Shown here in pieces: positions 7,604-15,304 of a DNA stretch of 30,276 nucleotides (position 1 is the first letter of the stretch; each line of letters begins with the position of its first letter). Source of the DNA: JTS-RE37 sp041743975 (GTDB lineage: Bacteria; Bacteroidota; Bacteroidia; Flavobacteriales; Flavobacteriaceae); assembly GCA_041743975.1 (NCBI GenBank), contig JBGTLT010000199.1, positions 1 through 30,276 on the forward strand, written 5' to 3'. The translations under genes and the position numbers were made by a program. The notes under the pieces were generated by a model. That model did not search any database. It was not told the origin of the DNA and worked only from the letters and a program-made list of their open reading frames with translations.

Positions 7604-10048
7604 TTAGAAATTACCTATTCTGATGATGTCTGCAAAAATCCCCGATGCAGTAACTTCGGCCCCGGCCCCAGCCCCTTTGATGATCATAGGCTGGTTGGGA
7701 TAACGTTCTGTATAAAACAAAACAATGTTATCACTCCCTTCCAGATTGAAAAAATCATGGCCTTTGGGAATATTTTGCAGGCCTACAGAGGCTTTTCCGT
7801 CCTCAAATTCAGCAACGTATTTAAGCTTGCTGCCAGCATCATGCGCCCTGGCATATAAGTGTTGAAAGTGGTTTTCATGTGTCTTCAGGGATTCAAAGAA
7901 TTCGTCATTGGTCTGGGCAGCAAGGCTCTCTTCCGGTAAAAATGCATTATTCCGGATGTCTTCAATATCGAGTTCATACCCGCTTTCCCTGGCCAGGATC
8001 AATATTTTACGCATCACATCGATCCCGCTGAGGTCTATTTTGGGATCGGGTTCAGTATAACCCTGTTCTTTAGCCTGTAGCACGATTTCATGGAAGTTAA
8101 CGCCTGCGTTGAAGTGGTTGAATACAAAATTCAGGCTCCCGGATAAAACTGCCTGGATTTTCAATATCCTGTCGCCCGAGGCGATCAGGTTCTTTAAAGT
8201 GTCGATTATTGGTAATCCGGCCCCAACATTGGTTTCAAACAAAAATGGGGCATGGTATTCCCGGGACAGGTCTTTGAGGGCCTTGTATTTATCAAAAGAA
8301 GAGGAACAGGCAATTTTATTGCAGGTAACCACCGCGATATTTCGCTGCAGGTAATTCCCGTAGGTGGAGGCGACTTCTTCGCTTGCCGTGTTGTCTACCA
8401 GGATACTGTTGCGGTAATTGAGTCTCAGGATGGTTTCATAGAATTTTTCCCTGCTTGCCTTCTCACCCGCCTGTAGCAACTCTTCCCAATTCTGGAGCGA
8501 AATACCCCCTTCGTTGAAATGCATGGTCCTGGAATTGGAAATACCGATAACCCTGATATTTAACCTCAGTTGATCCTTCAGATATTTTTTCTGTTGTGAC
8601 AACTGTCTTAAAAATTTGGAACCTACATTCCCTACTCCCAGCACAAAGAGGTTCAGCTGCTTAATATTTTCTTCAAAAAATTCCTCATGGAGGGTATTCA
8701 GGGCTTTTTTTACATCTTTTTCATCTACTACTGCTGAAATATTGCGTTCTGAAGCCCCTTGTGCAATGGCCCTAATATTAACGTTGTTCCTGCCCAGGGC
8801 ACTGAACATCTTTCCGCTCAAACCCTGATGGCTCTTCATGTTATCGCCTACCAGGGCGATGATGGCGAGGTTCCTTTCTGCCACCACCGGTTTAATATGC
8901 CCAAGGGCAATTTCGTTGGCAAAAGCCTTATTGACCCGCAGGACGGCCCTGGCGGCATCCTCATCGGATATCCCCGCACATATGGAATGTTCGGAGGAAG
9001 CCTGGGTAATAAGAACCACACTGATCCCGGCCTCGGACATCACTTCAAAAAAGCGTTTGGAGATCCCCGGTATACCGATCATCCCGGGCCCTTCCAGGGA
9101 TAAAAGGGAAATATGGGCGATATTGCTGATACCCCTGACGGTTTTGCCCTGGCCATTCTGGTTACGGGTTATGAGTGTCCCCGGCGCACCTGGTTCAAAA
9201 GTGTTTTTGATACGAATGGGGATACCTTTTGAGAATACAGGGTGGATAGTGGGGGGATATAATACTTTGGCCCCAAAATGGGATAATTCCATAGCCTCCT
9301 CATAGGAAATGAGGGCCAGTGAATGGGCCTGTTTAACCACTTTGGGATTGGCCGTAAACATGCCGCTCACATCGGTCCAGATCTGCAGCTCTTCGGCATT
9401 AGTTGCTGCCGCGATCACCGCAGCCGTATAATCAGATCCACCCCTGCCCAGGGTAGTGGTATTGCCCGTTTCGGTAGCACCAATAAACCCGGGGACAACT
9501 GTGATTTTTAAGGCGACACTTTCCCAAAAGGCCCCGCAAAGGGCATTCGTCTTGTCAAAGTCAACCTGTGCCTTCCCGTAGGTCTCATCAGTTCTGATTA
9601 ATTCCCGGCTATCCTTATATGCCGAAGGAAGGCCCGTGCTACTGAAATACTCACTGATGATATAGGCAGACAGCAATTCCCCGTAACTTACTATCTTGTC
9701 TGAAAGCCTGGGGGTTATTTCCCCAATAAAAAAGGCTCCTTCCAATAAGGTTTCCAAAATATTCAATTCGCTTTTTACTTTGCTGAGGATCGCGCTTTGG
9801 GACTGGATGGGAATAAGTGACTTGATGGCAAGCAAATGCCTTTCCTCGATTTCCCTGAGTTCCGTGGTATAGGTGGCATCCTGCAGGGCCGCTTTTTGGG
9901 CAGCATGAAGCAACAGGTCTGTTGTGCCTCCCAGTGCAGATACGACCACAACCAATCTATCGGCATCCGTTGTTGCCACAATCTGCGCAACAAGTTTAAT
10001 ATTTTCCGCGTTGGCTACGGAGGTACCACCAAATTTAAGGACTTTCAT
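7604..10048 (-). CDS. thrA: Bifunctional aspartokinase / homoserine dehydrogenase
   Basis: The 814-residue fusion catalyses the first and third steps of the aspartate pathway. The aspartokinase domain (about 1-295) carries KFGGTSVANA at residues 5-14, VVVVSALGG and TTTLGRGGSDYTAA (about 197-210). Two ACT-type regulatory segments follow (about 315-460), including GPGMIGIPGISKRFF and the VNIRAIAQGASERNISAVV block, which suggests feedback control by threonine or a related end product. The homoserine dehydrogenase part begins with the Rossmann loop LFVLGVGNVGSKF (glycines 471-476) and has ETNVGAGLPIIDTLKNL and GSLNFVFNHF. It is the operon's first gene, behind a consensus promoter and a candidate leader peptide. 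Confidence 0.97.
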   Translation of the reverse strand: MKVLKFGGTSVANAENIKLVAQIVATTDADRLVVVVSALGGTTDLLLHAAQKAALQDATYTTELREIEERHLLAIKSLIPIQSQSAILSKVKSELNILETLLEGAFFIGEITPRLSDKIVSYGELLSAYIISEYFSSTGLPSAYKDSRELIRTDETYGKAQVDFDKTNALCGAFWESVALKITVVPGFIGATETGNTTTLGRGGSDYTAAVIAAATNAEELQIWTDVSGMFTANPKVVKQAHSLALISYEEAMELSHFGAKVLYPPTIHPVFSKGIPIRIKNTFEPGAPGTLITRNQNGQGKTVRGISNIAHISLLSLEGPGMIGIPGISKRFFEVMSEAGISVVLITQASSEHSICAGISDEDAARAVLRVNKAFANEIALGHIKPVVAERNLAIIALVGDNMKSHQGLSGKMFSALGRNNVNIRAIAQGASERNISAVVDEKDVKKALNTLHEEFFEENIKQLNLFVLGVGNVGSKFLRQLSQQKKYLKDQLRLNIRVIGISNSRTMHFNEGGISLQNWEELLQAGEKASREKFYETILRLNYRNSILVDNTASEEVASTYGNYLQRNIAVVTCNKIACSSSFDKYKALKDLSREYHAPFLFETNVGAGLPIIDTLKNLIASGDRILKIQAVLSGSLNFVFNHFNAGVNFHEIVLQAKEQGYTEPDPKIDLSGIDVMRKILILARESGYELDIEDIRNNAFLPEESLAAQTNDEFFESLKTHENHFQHLYARAHDAGSKLKYVAEFEDGKASVGLQNIPKGHDFFNLEGSDNIVLFYTERYPNQPMIIKGAGAGAEVTASGIFADIIRIGNF

Positions 10049-10117
10049 TTCAATAGGGAATTAAGCAGTAATAGCCATAAGGCTGATTTATGAGAAAACG
10101 GACGTATATGTAGTGGC

Positions 10118-10213
10118 TTACCCCATAGGGGTGGTAGTCCTGAATATGCAGGCCGTATCCAGAGCATTAATTTGGGAGGAAGTAAACCCGTAAAATTCTG
10201 ATTTGCTACTCAT
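10118..10213 (-). CDS. Candidate threonine leader peptide (31 codons) upstream of thrA
   Basis: A small frame, ATG at 10213 to TAA at 10118-10120, lies between the thrA promoter and thrA. It encodes a 31-residue peptide ending FRTTTPMG. Five of its codons are Thr (ACT, ACG, ACT, ACC, ACC), three of them consecutive near the end, with two Ile codons. A TAAGG stretch precedes the ATG, which lies about 14 bases after the predicted start of transcription; this is the usual geometry of an attenuation leader such as thrL of E. coli. The codons ACC-CCT-ATG-GGG at its end can form the stem ACCCC-TAT-GGGGT, so a ribosome stalled at the Thr codons would disturb it. I do not see a classical terminator with T-run directly before thrA, so the mechanism is open. 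That the peptide is real is inference from position and composition. Confidence 0.6.
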   Translation of the reverse strand: MSSKSEFYGFTSSQINALDTACIFRTTTPMG

Positions 10214-10233
10214 CCTTACTGTTGATAGAGGAT

Positions 10234-10264
10234 CAAAAGTAGTATTTTTGAAGGGTGAATCAAA
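10234..10264 (-). promoter_or_regulatory. thrABC operon promoter, Bacteroidetes consensus
   Basis: Read on the minus strand, TTTG (10264-10261) is followed by exactly 19 bases and then TACTTTTG (10241-10234). This matches the Bacteroidetes housekeeping promoter, TTTG at -33 and TAnnTTTG at -7, at every fixed base and in spacing. It predicts a start near 10227, a leader of about 180 bases before thrA, and a candidate leader peptide starting 14 bases into the transcript. Confidence 0.75.
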
Positions 10265-10316
10265 TATTTCGGTAACTTTTATAAAGTCGGCAGCAATTTT
10301 AAAATAATTTTATCAA

Positions 10317-11858
10317 ATGAAGATTTTTAGTGCCAAACAGGTATACGAAGCTGACAAATTCACAATTGATAAGGAACAAATTACCAGTGATGCCTTAATG
10401 GAACGGGCTGCTCTAAGGGTATTCACCTGGTTGCATGATCGTCTGCAGGGTGCAACTGTTAAGATACATTTGTTCTGTGGTATTGGCAACAATGGTGGGG
10501 ATGGTCTGGTTGCTGCCAGGCATTTACAGGAGCATGGTTATACCATTGAAGTATATGTGGTTACCTATAGTGAGAAACGGTCTGAGGATTTTCTGATCAA
10601 CCTGGAACGACTTAAAGGCAGAAAGGTCCGGCCTGACTTTATAGGAGCAGATACGCCGTTTCCACCTATCGGGAAGGATGATATTGTGGTGGATGCCATT
10701 TTTGGGATCGGTCTGAACCGCCCCCCGCACCAGTGGGTCATTGACCTGATGGAGTACCTCAATGAGTCCGGAGCATTCATATTGTCTGTGGATATACCGT
10801 CTGGACTATTCATGGACAGGGGGCTCGACAGGCCATATGGAGTGATGAAGGCAGATCATGTGCTCACCTTTCAGGCACCTAAATTAGTGTTCTTCCTCCC
10901 TGAAACAGGAAAATTTATAAGGCATTGGGAAATATTGGATATCGGACTGGATGCGGAGTACCTCGAAAAAACAGCAACCCGTTATGAACTCATCGGAAAA
11001 AATGAAGTGCTGTCATGGTACAAACCGAGGGAAAAATTTTCGCACAAGGGTACATACGGACATTCCCTTATTATTGGCGGGAGCTATGGGAAAATCGGTG
11101 CTGTACTACTGGCTTCCAGGGCATGCCTGGCCGCGGGCAGCGGCCTGGTCACCTCCTTTGTGCCGCAATGCGGCTATATCCCCTTACAAAGCGGATTGCC
11201 GGAGGTAATGGTCCTTACGGATATACATGAAAAGATGATTTCCAGAATAGAGCAAGTTGCTGAAGCAACGGTTATAGGGATTGGGGTGGGAATGGGAACC
11301 GAAAAAGTGACCATGGCTGCCTTTTCCGATTTCCTGGATGGCAACCAGGCCCCATTGGTCATCGATGCCGATGGCCTGAACATGCTTTCAAAGGACCGTA
11401 AAATGCTTAAAAAACTTCCTCCTAAAACAGTCCTGACACCACATCCGAAGGAATTGGTGCGCCTTATCGGAGAATGGAAGGACGATTTTGACAAACTGGA
11501 TAAGGCGGCCAAATTTTCAGGGGAATACGATTGTATTCTGGTTATCAAAGGAGCTAATACACTGACGGTATATAAGGATAAAGGATATGTAAACAACACG
11601 GGGAACCCGGGTATGGCGACCGGGGGTAGCGGGGATGTGCTCACCGGGATAATCACAGGGCTGATGGCACAGGGTTATGAACCATTGGTTGCAGCACTTT
11701 TCGGGGTTTACCTGCATGGCCGCGCAGGAGATATAGCGGTTGAGAATTTGGGTTACCAGTCACTTACGGCTTCAGCCATCATCGACGGGGTTGGCCCCGC
11801 CATCCTGGACCTGTTCAAATTGCCACAAACAAACCTTCCGGCAGAGGAGCAGGGATAG
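10317..11858 (+). CDS. nnr: Bifunctional NAD(P)H-hydrate epimerase / ADP-dependent NAD(P)H-hydrate dehydratase
   Basis: This 513-residue enzyme repairs hydrated NADH and NADPH: the N-terminal domain interconverts R and S hydrates, and the C-terminal domain dehydrates the S form using ADP. The epimerase half (about 1-220) shows FCGIGNNGGDGLVAARHL at 53-70 and the VDAIFGIGLNRP loop. The kinase-like dehydratase half begins at HKGTYGHSLIIGGSYGKIGA and ends with GNPGMATGGSGDVLTGIITG, the nucleotide-binding signature. Length and domain order equal the standard YjeF fusion. It is divergent from the thr operon, and its 3' end is convergent with a small STAS-like gene. Confidence 0.96.
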   Translation: MKIFSAKQVYEADKFTIDKEQITSDALMERAALRVFTWLHDRLQGATVKIHLFCGIGNNGGDGLVAARHLQEHGYTIEVYVVTYSEKRSEDFLINLERLKGRKVRPDFIGADTPFPPIGKDDIVVDAIFGIGLNRPPHQWVIDLMEYLNESGAFILSVDIPSGLFMDRGLDRPYGVMKADHVLTFQAPKLVFFLPETGKFIRHWEILDIGLDAEYLEKTATRYELIGKNEVLSWYKPREKFSHKGTYGHSLIIGGSYGKIGAVLLASRACLAAGSGLVTSFVPQCGYIPLQSGLPEVMVLTDIHEKMISRIEQVAEATVIGIGVGMGTEKVTMAAFSDFLDGNQAPLVIDADGLNMLSKDRKMLKKLPPKTVLTPHPKELVRLIGEWKDDFDKLDKAAKFSGEYDCILVIKGANTLTVYKDKGYVNNTGNPGMATGGSGDVLTGIITGLMAQGYEPLVAALFGVYLHGRAGDIAVENLGYQSLTASAIIDGVGPAILDLFKLPQTNLPAEEQG

Positions 11859-11868
11859 ACGTTACCTC

Positions 11869-11893
11869 CAAAGCCGGGACCTTTGTTTTTTTA
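11869..11893 (+). terminator. Weak intrinsic terminator after the NAD(P)HX repair gene
   Basis: CAAAG (11869-11873) and CTTTG (11881-11885) form a 5-bp stem around CCGGGAC, followed by a run of T. The stem is short, but its position 11 bases after the stop, at a convergent gene end, supports it. The T-run overlaps the 3' end of the opposing gene. Confidence 0.4.
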
Positions 11894-11894
11894 T

Positions 11895-12296
11895 TTATTT
11901 CGTGGAAACGCGTCGCTTAACCCACACCAGTGCATTTTCGAAGTCGATAAAGAATTTCATCGCTTTTTTGTAGAAAAGCTTTTCGATCTTAAAATTATGC
12001 ATGTCAATTTCCTTGATCGATACGATAGCGAATGCTTTCAGGTTTTTTAATTCCCTCAGGTAATTATAGATGGTAGGATCAATAGCGTATGAATAATTGC
12101 GATGGCTAATGATACCAAAAGGCTTATCCCTGAAATGTATTTCAGAGATCCCGATGATTTGATAAGCCCTTTCCAGTGTTAATGTTGCGCCTTCATCGAA
12201 GATCAAGACCATGTAGTTTTCAAATACCTGTACTTTTCCGATGTCCAGGTGATACTCCCGTACAACGATTGTTTTTTTAGCCGGTCCGACTTTCAT
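11895..12296 (-). CDS. Small STAS/SpoIIAA-like protein of unknown function
   Basis: I do not recognise a characterised function. The 133-residue protein has no signal peptide or membrane segment, so it should be cytoplasmic. Its pattern of alternating strands and helices (VFENYMVLIFDEGATLTLERAYQI, then KPFGIISHRNYSYAIDP, then LKAFAIVSIKE, ending FENALVWVKRRV) resembles the SpoIIAA-like/STAS-type proteins common in Flavobacteriaceae, where an N-terminal strand pair leads to a helix, a central FGxIS strand and a final helix. There is no obvious phosphorylatable serine motif of anti-sigma antagonists. It lies alone between convergent nnr and clpC, whose terminator separates it from clpC. Family assignment is inference from fold pattern. 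Confidence 0.65.
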   Translation of the reverse strand: MKVGPAKKTIVVREYHLDIGKVQVFENYMVLIFDEGATLTLERAYQIIGISEIHFRDKPFGIISHRNYSYAIDPTIYNYLRELKNLKAFAIVSIKEIDMHNFKIEKLFYKKAMKFFIDFENALVWVKRRVSTK

Positions 12297-12445
12297 TTTA
12301 TAATAATTATAGTGTCTGGAACGAAAGTAGATTTATGTACAGTTTCCCGGAAAAATATTAGATGAAAAGCCTAAATATCGTTTATACGGTTTTAAGGGCA
12401 GGGGAACTGTGTTTTTATTGCTTGCTGCAGGTTGGAAAATAGCAA

Positions 12446-12472
12446 TAAAAAAGGGCCCTGGTGTAGGGCCCT
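12446..12472 (-). terminator. Intrinsic terminator of clpC
   Basis: Read leftward, AGGGCCC (12472-12466), a loop of seven bases and GGGCCCT (12458-12452) form a perfect 7-bp GC-rich stem, followed by TTTTTTATT. It lies 23 bases after the clpC stop codon and is a textbook rho-independent terminator. Confidence 0.85.
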
Positions 12473-12494
12473 ATATTTACAGAATTCTCAAAAA

Positions 12495-15044
12495 TTATGC
12501 TTTTGAGGATTTTTTGGGTTTATTGATTTTAATAAAGAGTTCATTCTTTTTCTCGTCGAGGTCCATGAATATAGTATCCCCTTCTTCGAGTTTAGAATTG
12601 ACTATCTCTTCGGCCAGGGTATCTTCGATATATTTCTGGATTGCCCTCTTCAACGGCCTTGCACCGTACTCCTTATCAAATCCTTTCTCGGCTATATAGT
12701 CCTTCGCCTTATCCGTCAGGTTCAGATCGTAGCCAATATCCTTGATCCTCAGGAATAATTTATTGAGTTCAATATCGATGATCTTGTGGATGTGTTTCCT
12801 TTCCAAAGGATTGAATACCACAACATCGTCTATCCTGTTCAAAAATTCCGGTGCGAATGCCTTTTTGAGCGCATTTTCAATCACACTCTTATGATGCCCG
12901 TCTGCCTGGGACTTTTTGGCGCTGGTTCCGAAACCGACACCCTGACCGAAATCTTTTATCTGCCGTGCCCCGATATTAGAGGTCATGATGATTATCGTAT
13001 TCCTGAAATCTATTTTCCTTCCCAGACTATCAGTCAGGAATCCGTCATCGAGTACCTGGAGCAGCATATTGAACACATCGGGATGTGCCTTTTCCACTTC
13101 ATCAAGCAATATTACGGAATAGGGTTTCCTCCTTACTTTTTCAGTAAGCTGTCCCCCTTCCTCGTACCCAACGTAGCCCGGGGGTGCCCCTACCAACCTC
13201 GATATGGCGAATTTTTCCATATATTCACTCATATCTATACGGATCAGTGCATCTTCAGAATCGAACAATTCCTTGGCAAGTATTTTCGCGAGCTGGGTTT
13301 TACCAACCCCTGTCTGCCCTAGAAATATAAAGGATCCAATGGGTTTGTTAGGGTCTTTCAATCCCGCCCTGTTTCGTTGGATGGCTTTGGCCACCTTGGC
13401 TACCGCTTCATCCTGCCCCACTACATTGCCCTTGATAAGTTGTGGCAATTCCGCTAATTTATTGCTTTCAGTCTGTGCAATCCTATTGACGGGGATGCCG
13501 CTCATCATGGACACCACGTCTGCCACATTGTCTTCACTGACGGTTTCCCGGTGCAATTTGCTGTCTTCTTCCCATTTTTCCTGTGCTATGGAGAGTTCTT
13601 TTTCAAGGCGTTTCTCGTCATCCCGCAATTTAGCAGCTTCTTCGTACCGCTGTTTTTTAACAACGCTGTTCTTGAGTTCCCGCACATCTTCCAATTGTTT
13701 TTCCAATTCCAGGATCTGTTTGGGGACGTCCATATTTACTATGTGCACCCTGGAACCTGATTCATCGAGTGCATCTATGGCTTTATCCGGTAAAAACCGG
13801 TCAGTCATATAGCGGTTTGTCAGTTTTACACAGGCTATAATGGCCTCATCCGTATAATTTACATTGTGATGATCTTCATATTTGCCTTTGATATTCATCA
13901 GGATCTCAATGGTCTCCTCTACAGTTGTAGGTTCTACAATCACTTTCTGGAAACGCCGTTCTAAGGCCCCATCCTTTTCAATATACTGCCGGTATTCATC
14001 CAGGGTTGTGGCACCGATACACTGGATTTCCCCACGGGCCAGTGCAGGTTTGAACATATTGGAGGCATCCAGACTTCCGGTGGCACCACCGGCACCTACA
14101 ATAGTATGGATCTCGTCTATGAAAAGGATGACATCATCATTCTTTTCCAATTCGTTCATGACGGCTTTCATGCGCTCCTCAAACTGCCCGCGATACTTGG
14201 TACCGGCGACCAGGGAGGCCAGATCGAGCGTCACCACCCTTTTGTTATAAAGAATACGCGAAACTTTCTTGTTGATGATCCTCAGGGCAAGCCCTTCGGC
14301 TATCGCACTTTTACCCACACCGGGTTCCCCGATGAGCAATGGGTTGTTCTTTTTCCGCCTGCTCAGGATCTGGGAGACCCGTTCGATCTCCTTTTCACGG
14401 CCTACTACAGGGTCCAGTTTATTTTCTTCTGCCAATTGTGTGAGGTCCCTGCCAAAATTGTCCAATACCGGGGTTTTGGATTTTTTGCTGCCTTTTTGGC
14501 CTTGTGCTGCCCCAAAAGCACCTTCTTTCCCTTCTAAGGGTTCATCTGAATCGCTTGGGAAGGATTCGGATGTTGGGGAATCTATATAGTCATCGTCACT
14601 TGTAATCATCGATTTAAATTGATCTTTTACGCCATCATAATCCACTTTAAGCTTGTGCAACAATTTGGTAGTAGGGTCATTTTCATTCCTTAGAATGCAG
14701 AGGAGAAGGTGAGCTGTATTGATAGAAGAACTCTGAAAAAGTTTCGCTTCCAAAAATGTGGTTTTAAGCGCCCTTTCCGCCTGCCTTGTTAAATGAAGGT
14801 TTTTTTTATCCTTCTGGGTCGTCCCGGCATTGGGATTAGCCGGACTCAATATCTCAACTTTTCTGCGCAAATGGTCCAAATCCACATCCAGAGCATCCAG
14901 AATACTGATCGCTTTGCCATTGCCATCCCGTAATAATCCCAGCATAAGGTGCTCAGTACCAATGAAGTCGTGACCAAGCCTTAAGGCTTCCTCTTTGCTG
15001 TAAGCAATTACATCCTTTACTCTTGGTGAAAAATTATCGTCCAT
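12495..15044 (-). CDS. clpC: ClpC-type AAA+ protease ATPase subunit
   Basis: The 849-residue unfoldase feeds substrates to ClpP. It has the double Clp N-domain (about 1-145; SKEEALRLGHDFIGTEHLMLGLL), an acidic linker (about 150-190), a first AAA module with Walker A LLIGEPGVGKSAIAEG (about 237-251) and Walker B VILFIDEIHTI, a middle UVR-like coiled segment (KKQRYEEAAKLRDDEKRLEKE), and a second AAA module with FIFLGQTGVGKTQLAK and ILLDEVEKAHPDVF. The VGFG loop in that module is the expected ClpP-docking tripeptide, distinguishing it from ClpB. ClpC in this phylum is part of general protein quality control. It is divergent from gyrA, with 260 bases between, and ends at a strong terminator. Confidence 0.96.
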   Translation of the reverse strand: MDDNFSPRVKDVIAYSKEEALRLGHDFIGTEHLMLGLLRDGNGKAISILDALDVDLDHLRRKVEILSPANPNAGTTQKDKKNLHLTRQAERALKTTFLEAKLFQSSSINTAHLLLCILRNENDPTTKLLHKLKVDYDGVKDQFKSMITSDDDYIDSPTSESFPSDSDEPLEGKEGAFGAAQGQKGSKKSKTPVLDNFGRDLTQLAEENKLDPVVGREKEIERVSQILSRRKKNNPLLIGEPGVGKSAIAEGLALRIINKKVSRILYNKRVVTLDLASLVAGTKYRGQFEERMKAVMNELEKNDDVILFIDEIHTIVGAGGATGSLDASNMFKPALARGEIQCIGATTLDEYRQYIEKDGALERRFQKVIVEPTTVEETIEILMNIKGKYEDHHNVNYTDEAIIACVKLTNRYMTDRFLPDKAIDALDESGSRVHIVNMDVPKQILELEKQLEDVRELKNSVVKKQRYEEAAKLRDDEKRLEKELSIAQEKWEEDSKLHRETVSEDNVADVVSMMSGIPVNRIAQTESNKLAELPQLIKGNVVGQDEAVAKVAKAIQRNRAGLKDPNKPIGSFIFLGQTGVGKTQLAKILAKELFDSEDALIRIDMSEYMEKFAISRLVGAPPGYVGYEEGGQLTEKVRRKPYSVILLDEVEKAHPDVFNMLLQVLDDGFLTDSLGRKIDFRNTIIIMTSNIGARQIKDFGQGVGFGTSAKKSQADGHHKSVIENALKKAFAPEFLNRIDDVVVFNPLERKHIHKIIDIELNKLFLRIKDIGYDLNLTDKAKDYIAEKGFDKEYGARPLKRAIQKYIEDTLAEEIVNSKLEEGDTIFMDLDEKKNELFIKINKPKKSSKA

Positions 15045-15304
15045 AAACTATCCTTATTCAGCATTAAAATTAGTAAATCTATTATTAAGAACGTCAAATA
15101 CTATACCTATATTAGATAAACAAAGCCTAAATGACGAAAAAAACCACTATTTACAAAAAAATTAACGTCCGAATTATAAACTATTTAGGCACTGTTGCAT
15201 GTTGATAAATTAGTGAATAAACTGCCGTGAAAATGCGGTGTAAGCTCTGTTTTTGTGTATATTGCCCCATTATTCTAACCACTAAAAAGCGTTAAGATTT
15301 TACT

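Noticed and set aside
10049..10117. Classical attenuator terminator immediately before thrA
   Set aside because: Only a short AGCC-TTAT-GGCT stem without a following T-run is present; the T-rich CGTTTTC stretch has no adjacent stem.
13204..13812. Long antisense frame (202 codons) opposite clpC
   Set aside because: Serine/leucine-rich composition is that of a shadow of the clpC codons; clpC is an unmistakable gene.
15045..15304. Promoters in the clpC-gyrA divergent region
   Set aside because: No full TTTG-N19-TAnnTTTG match on either strand; TAGTATTTG toward clpC has one base too many between TA and TTTG.
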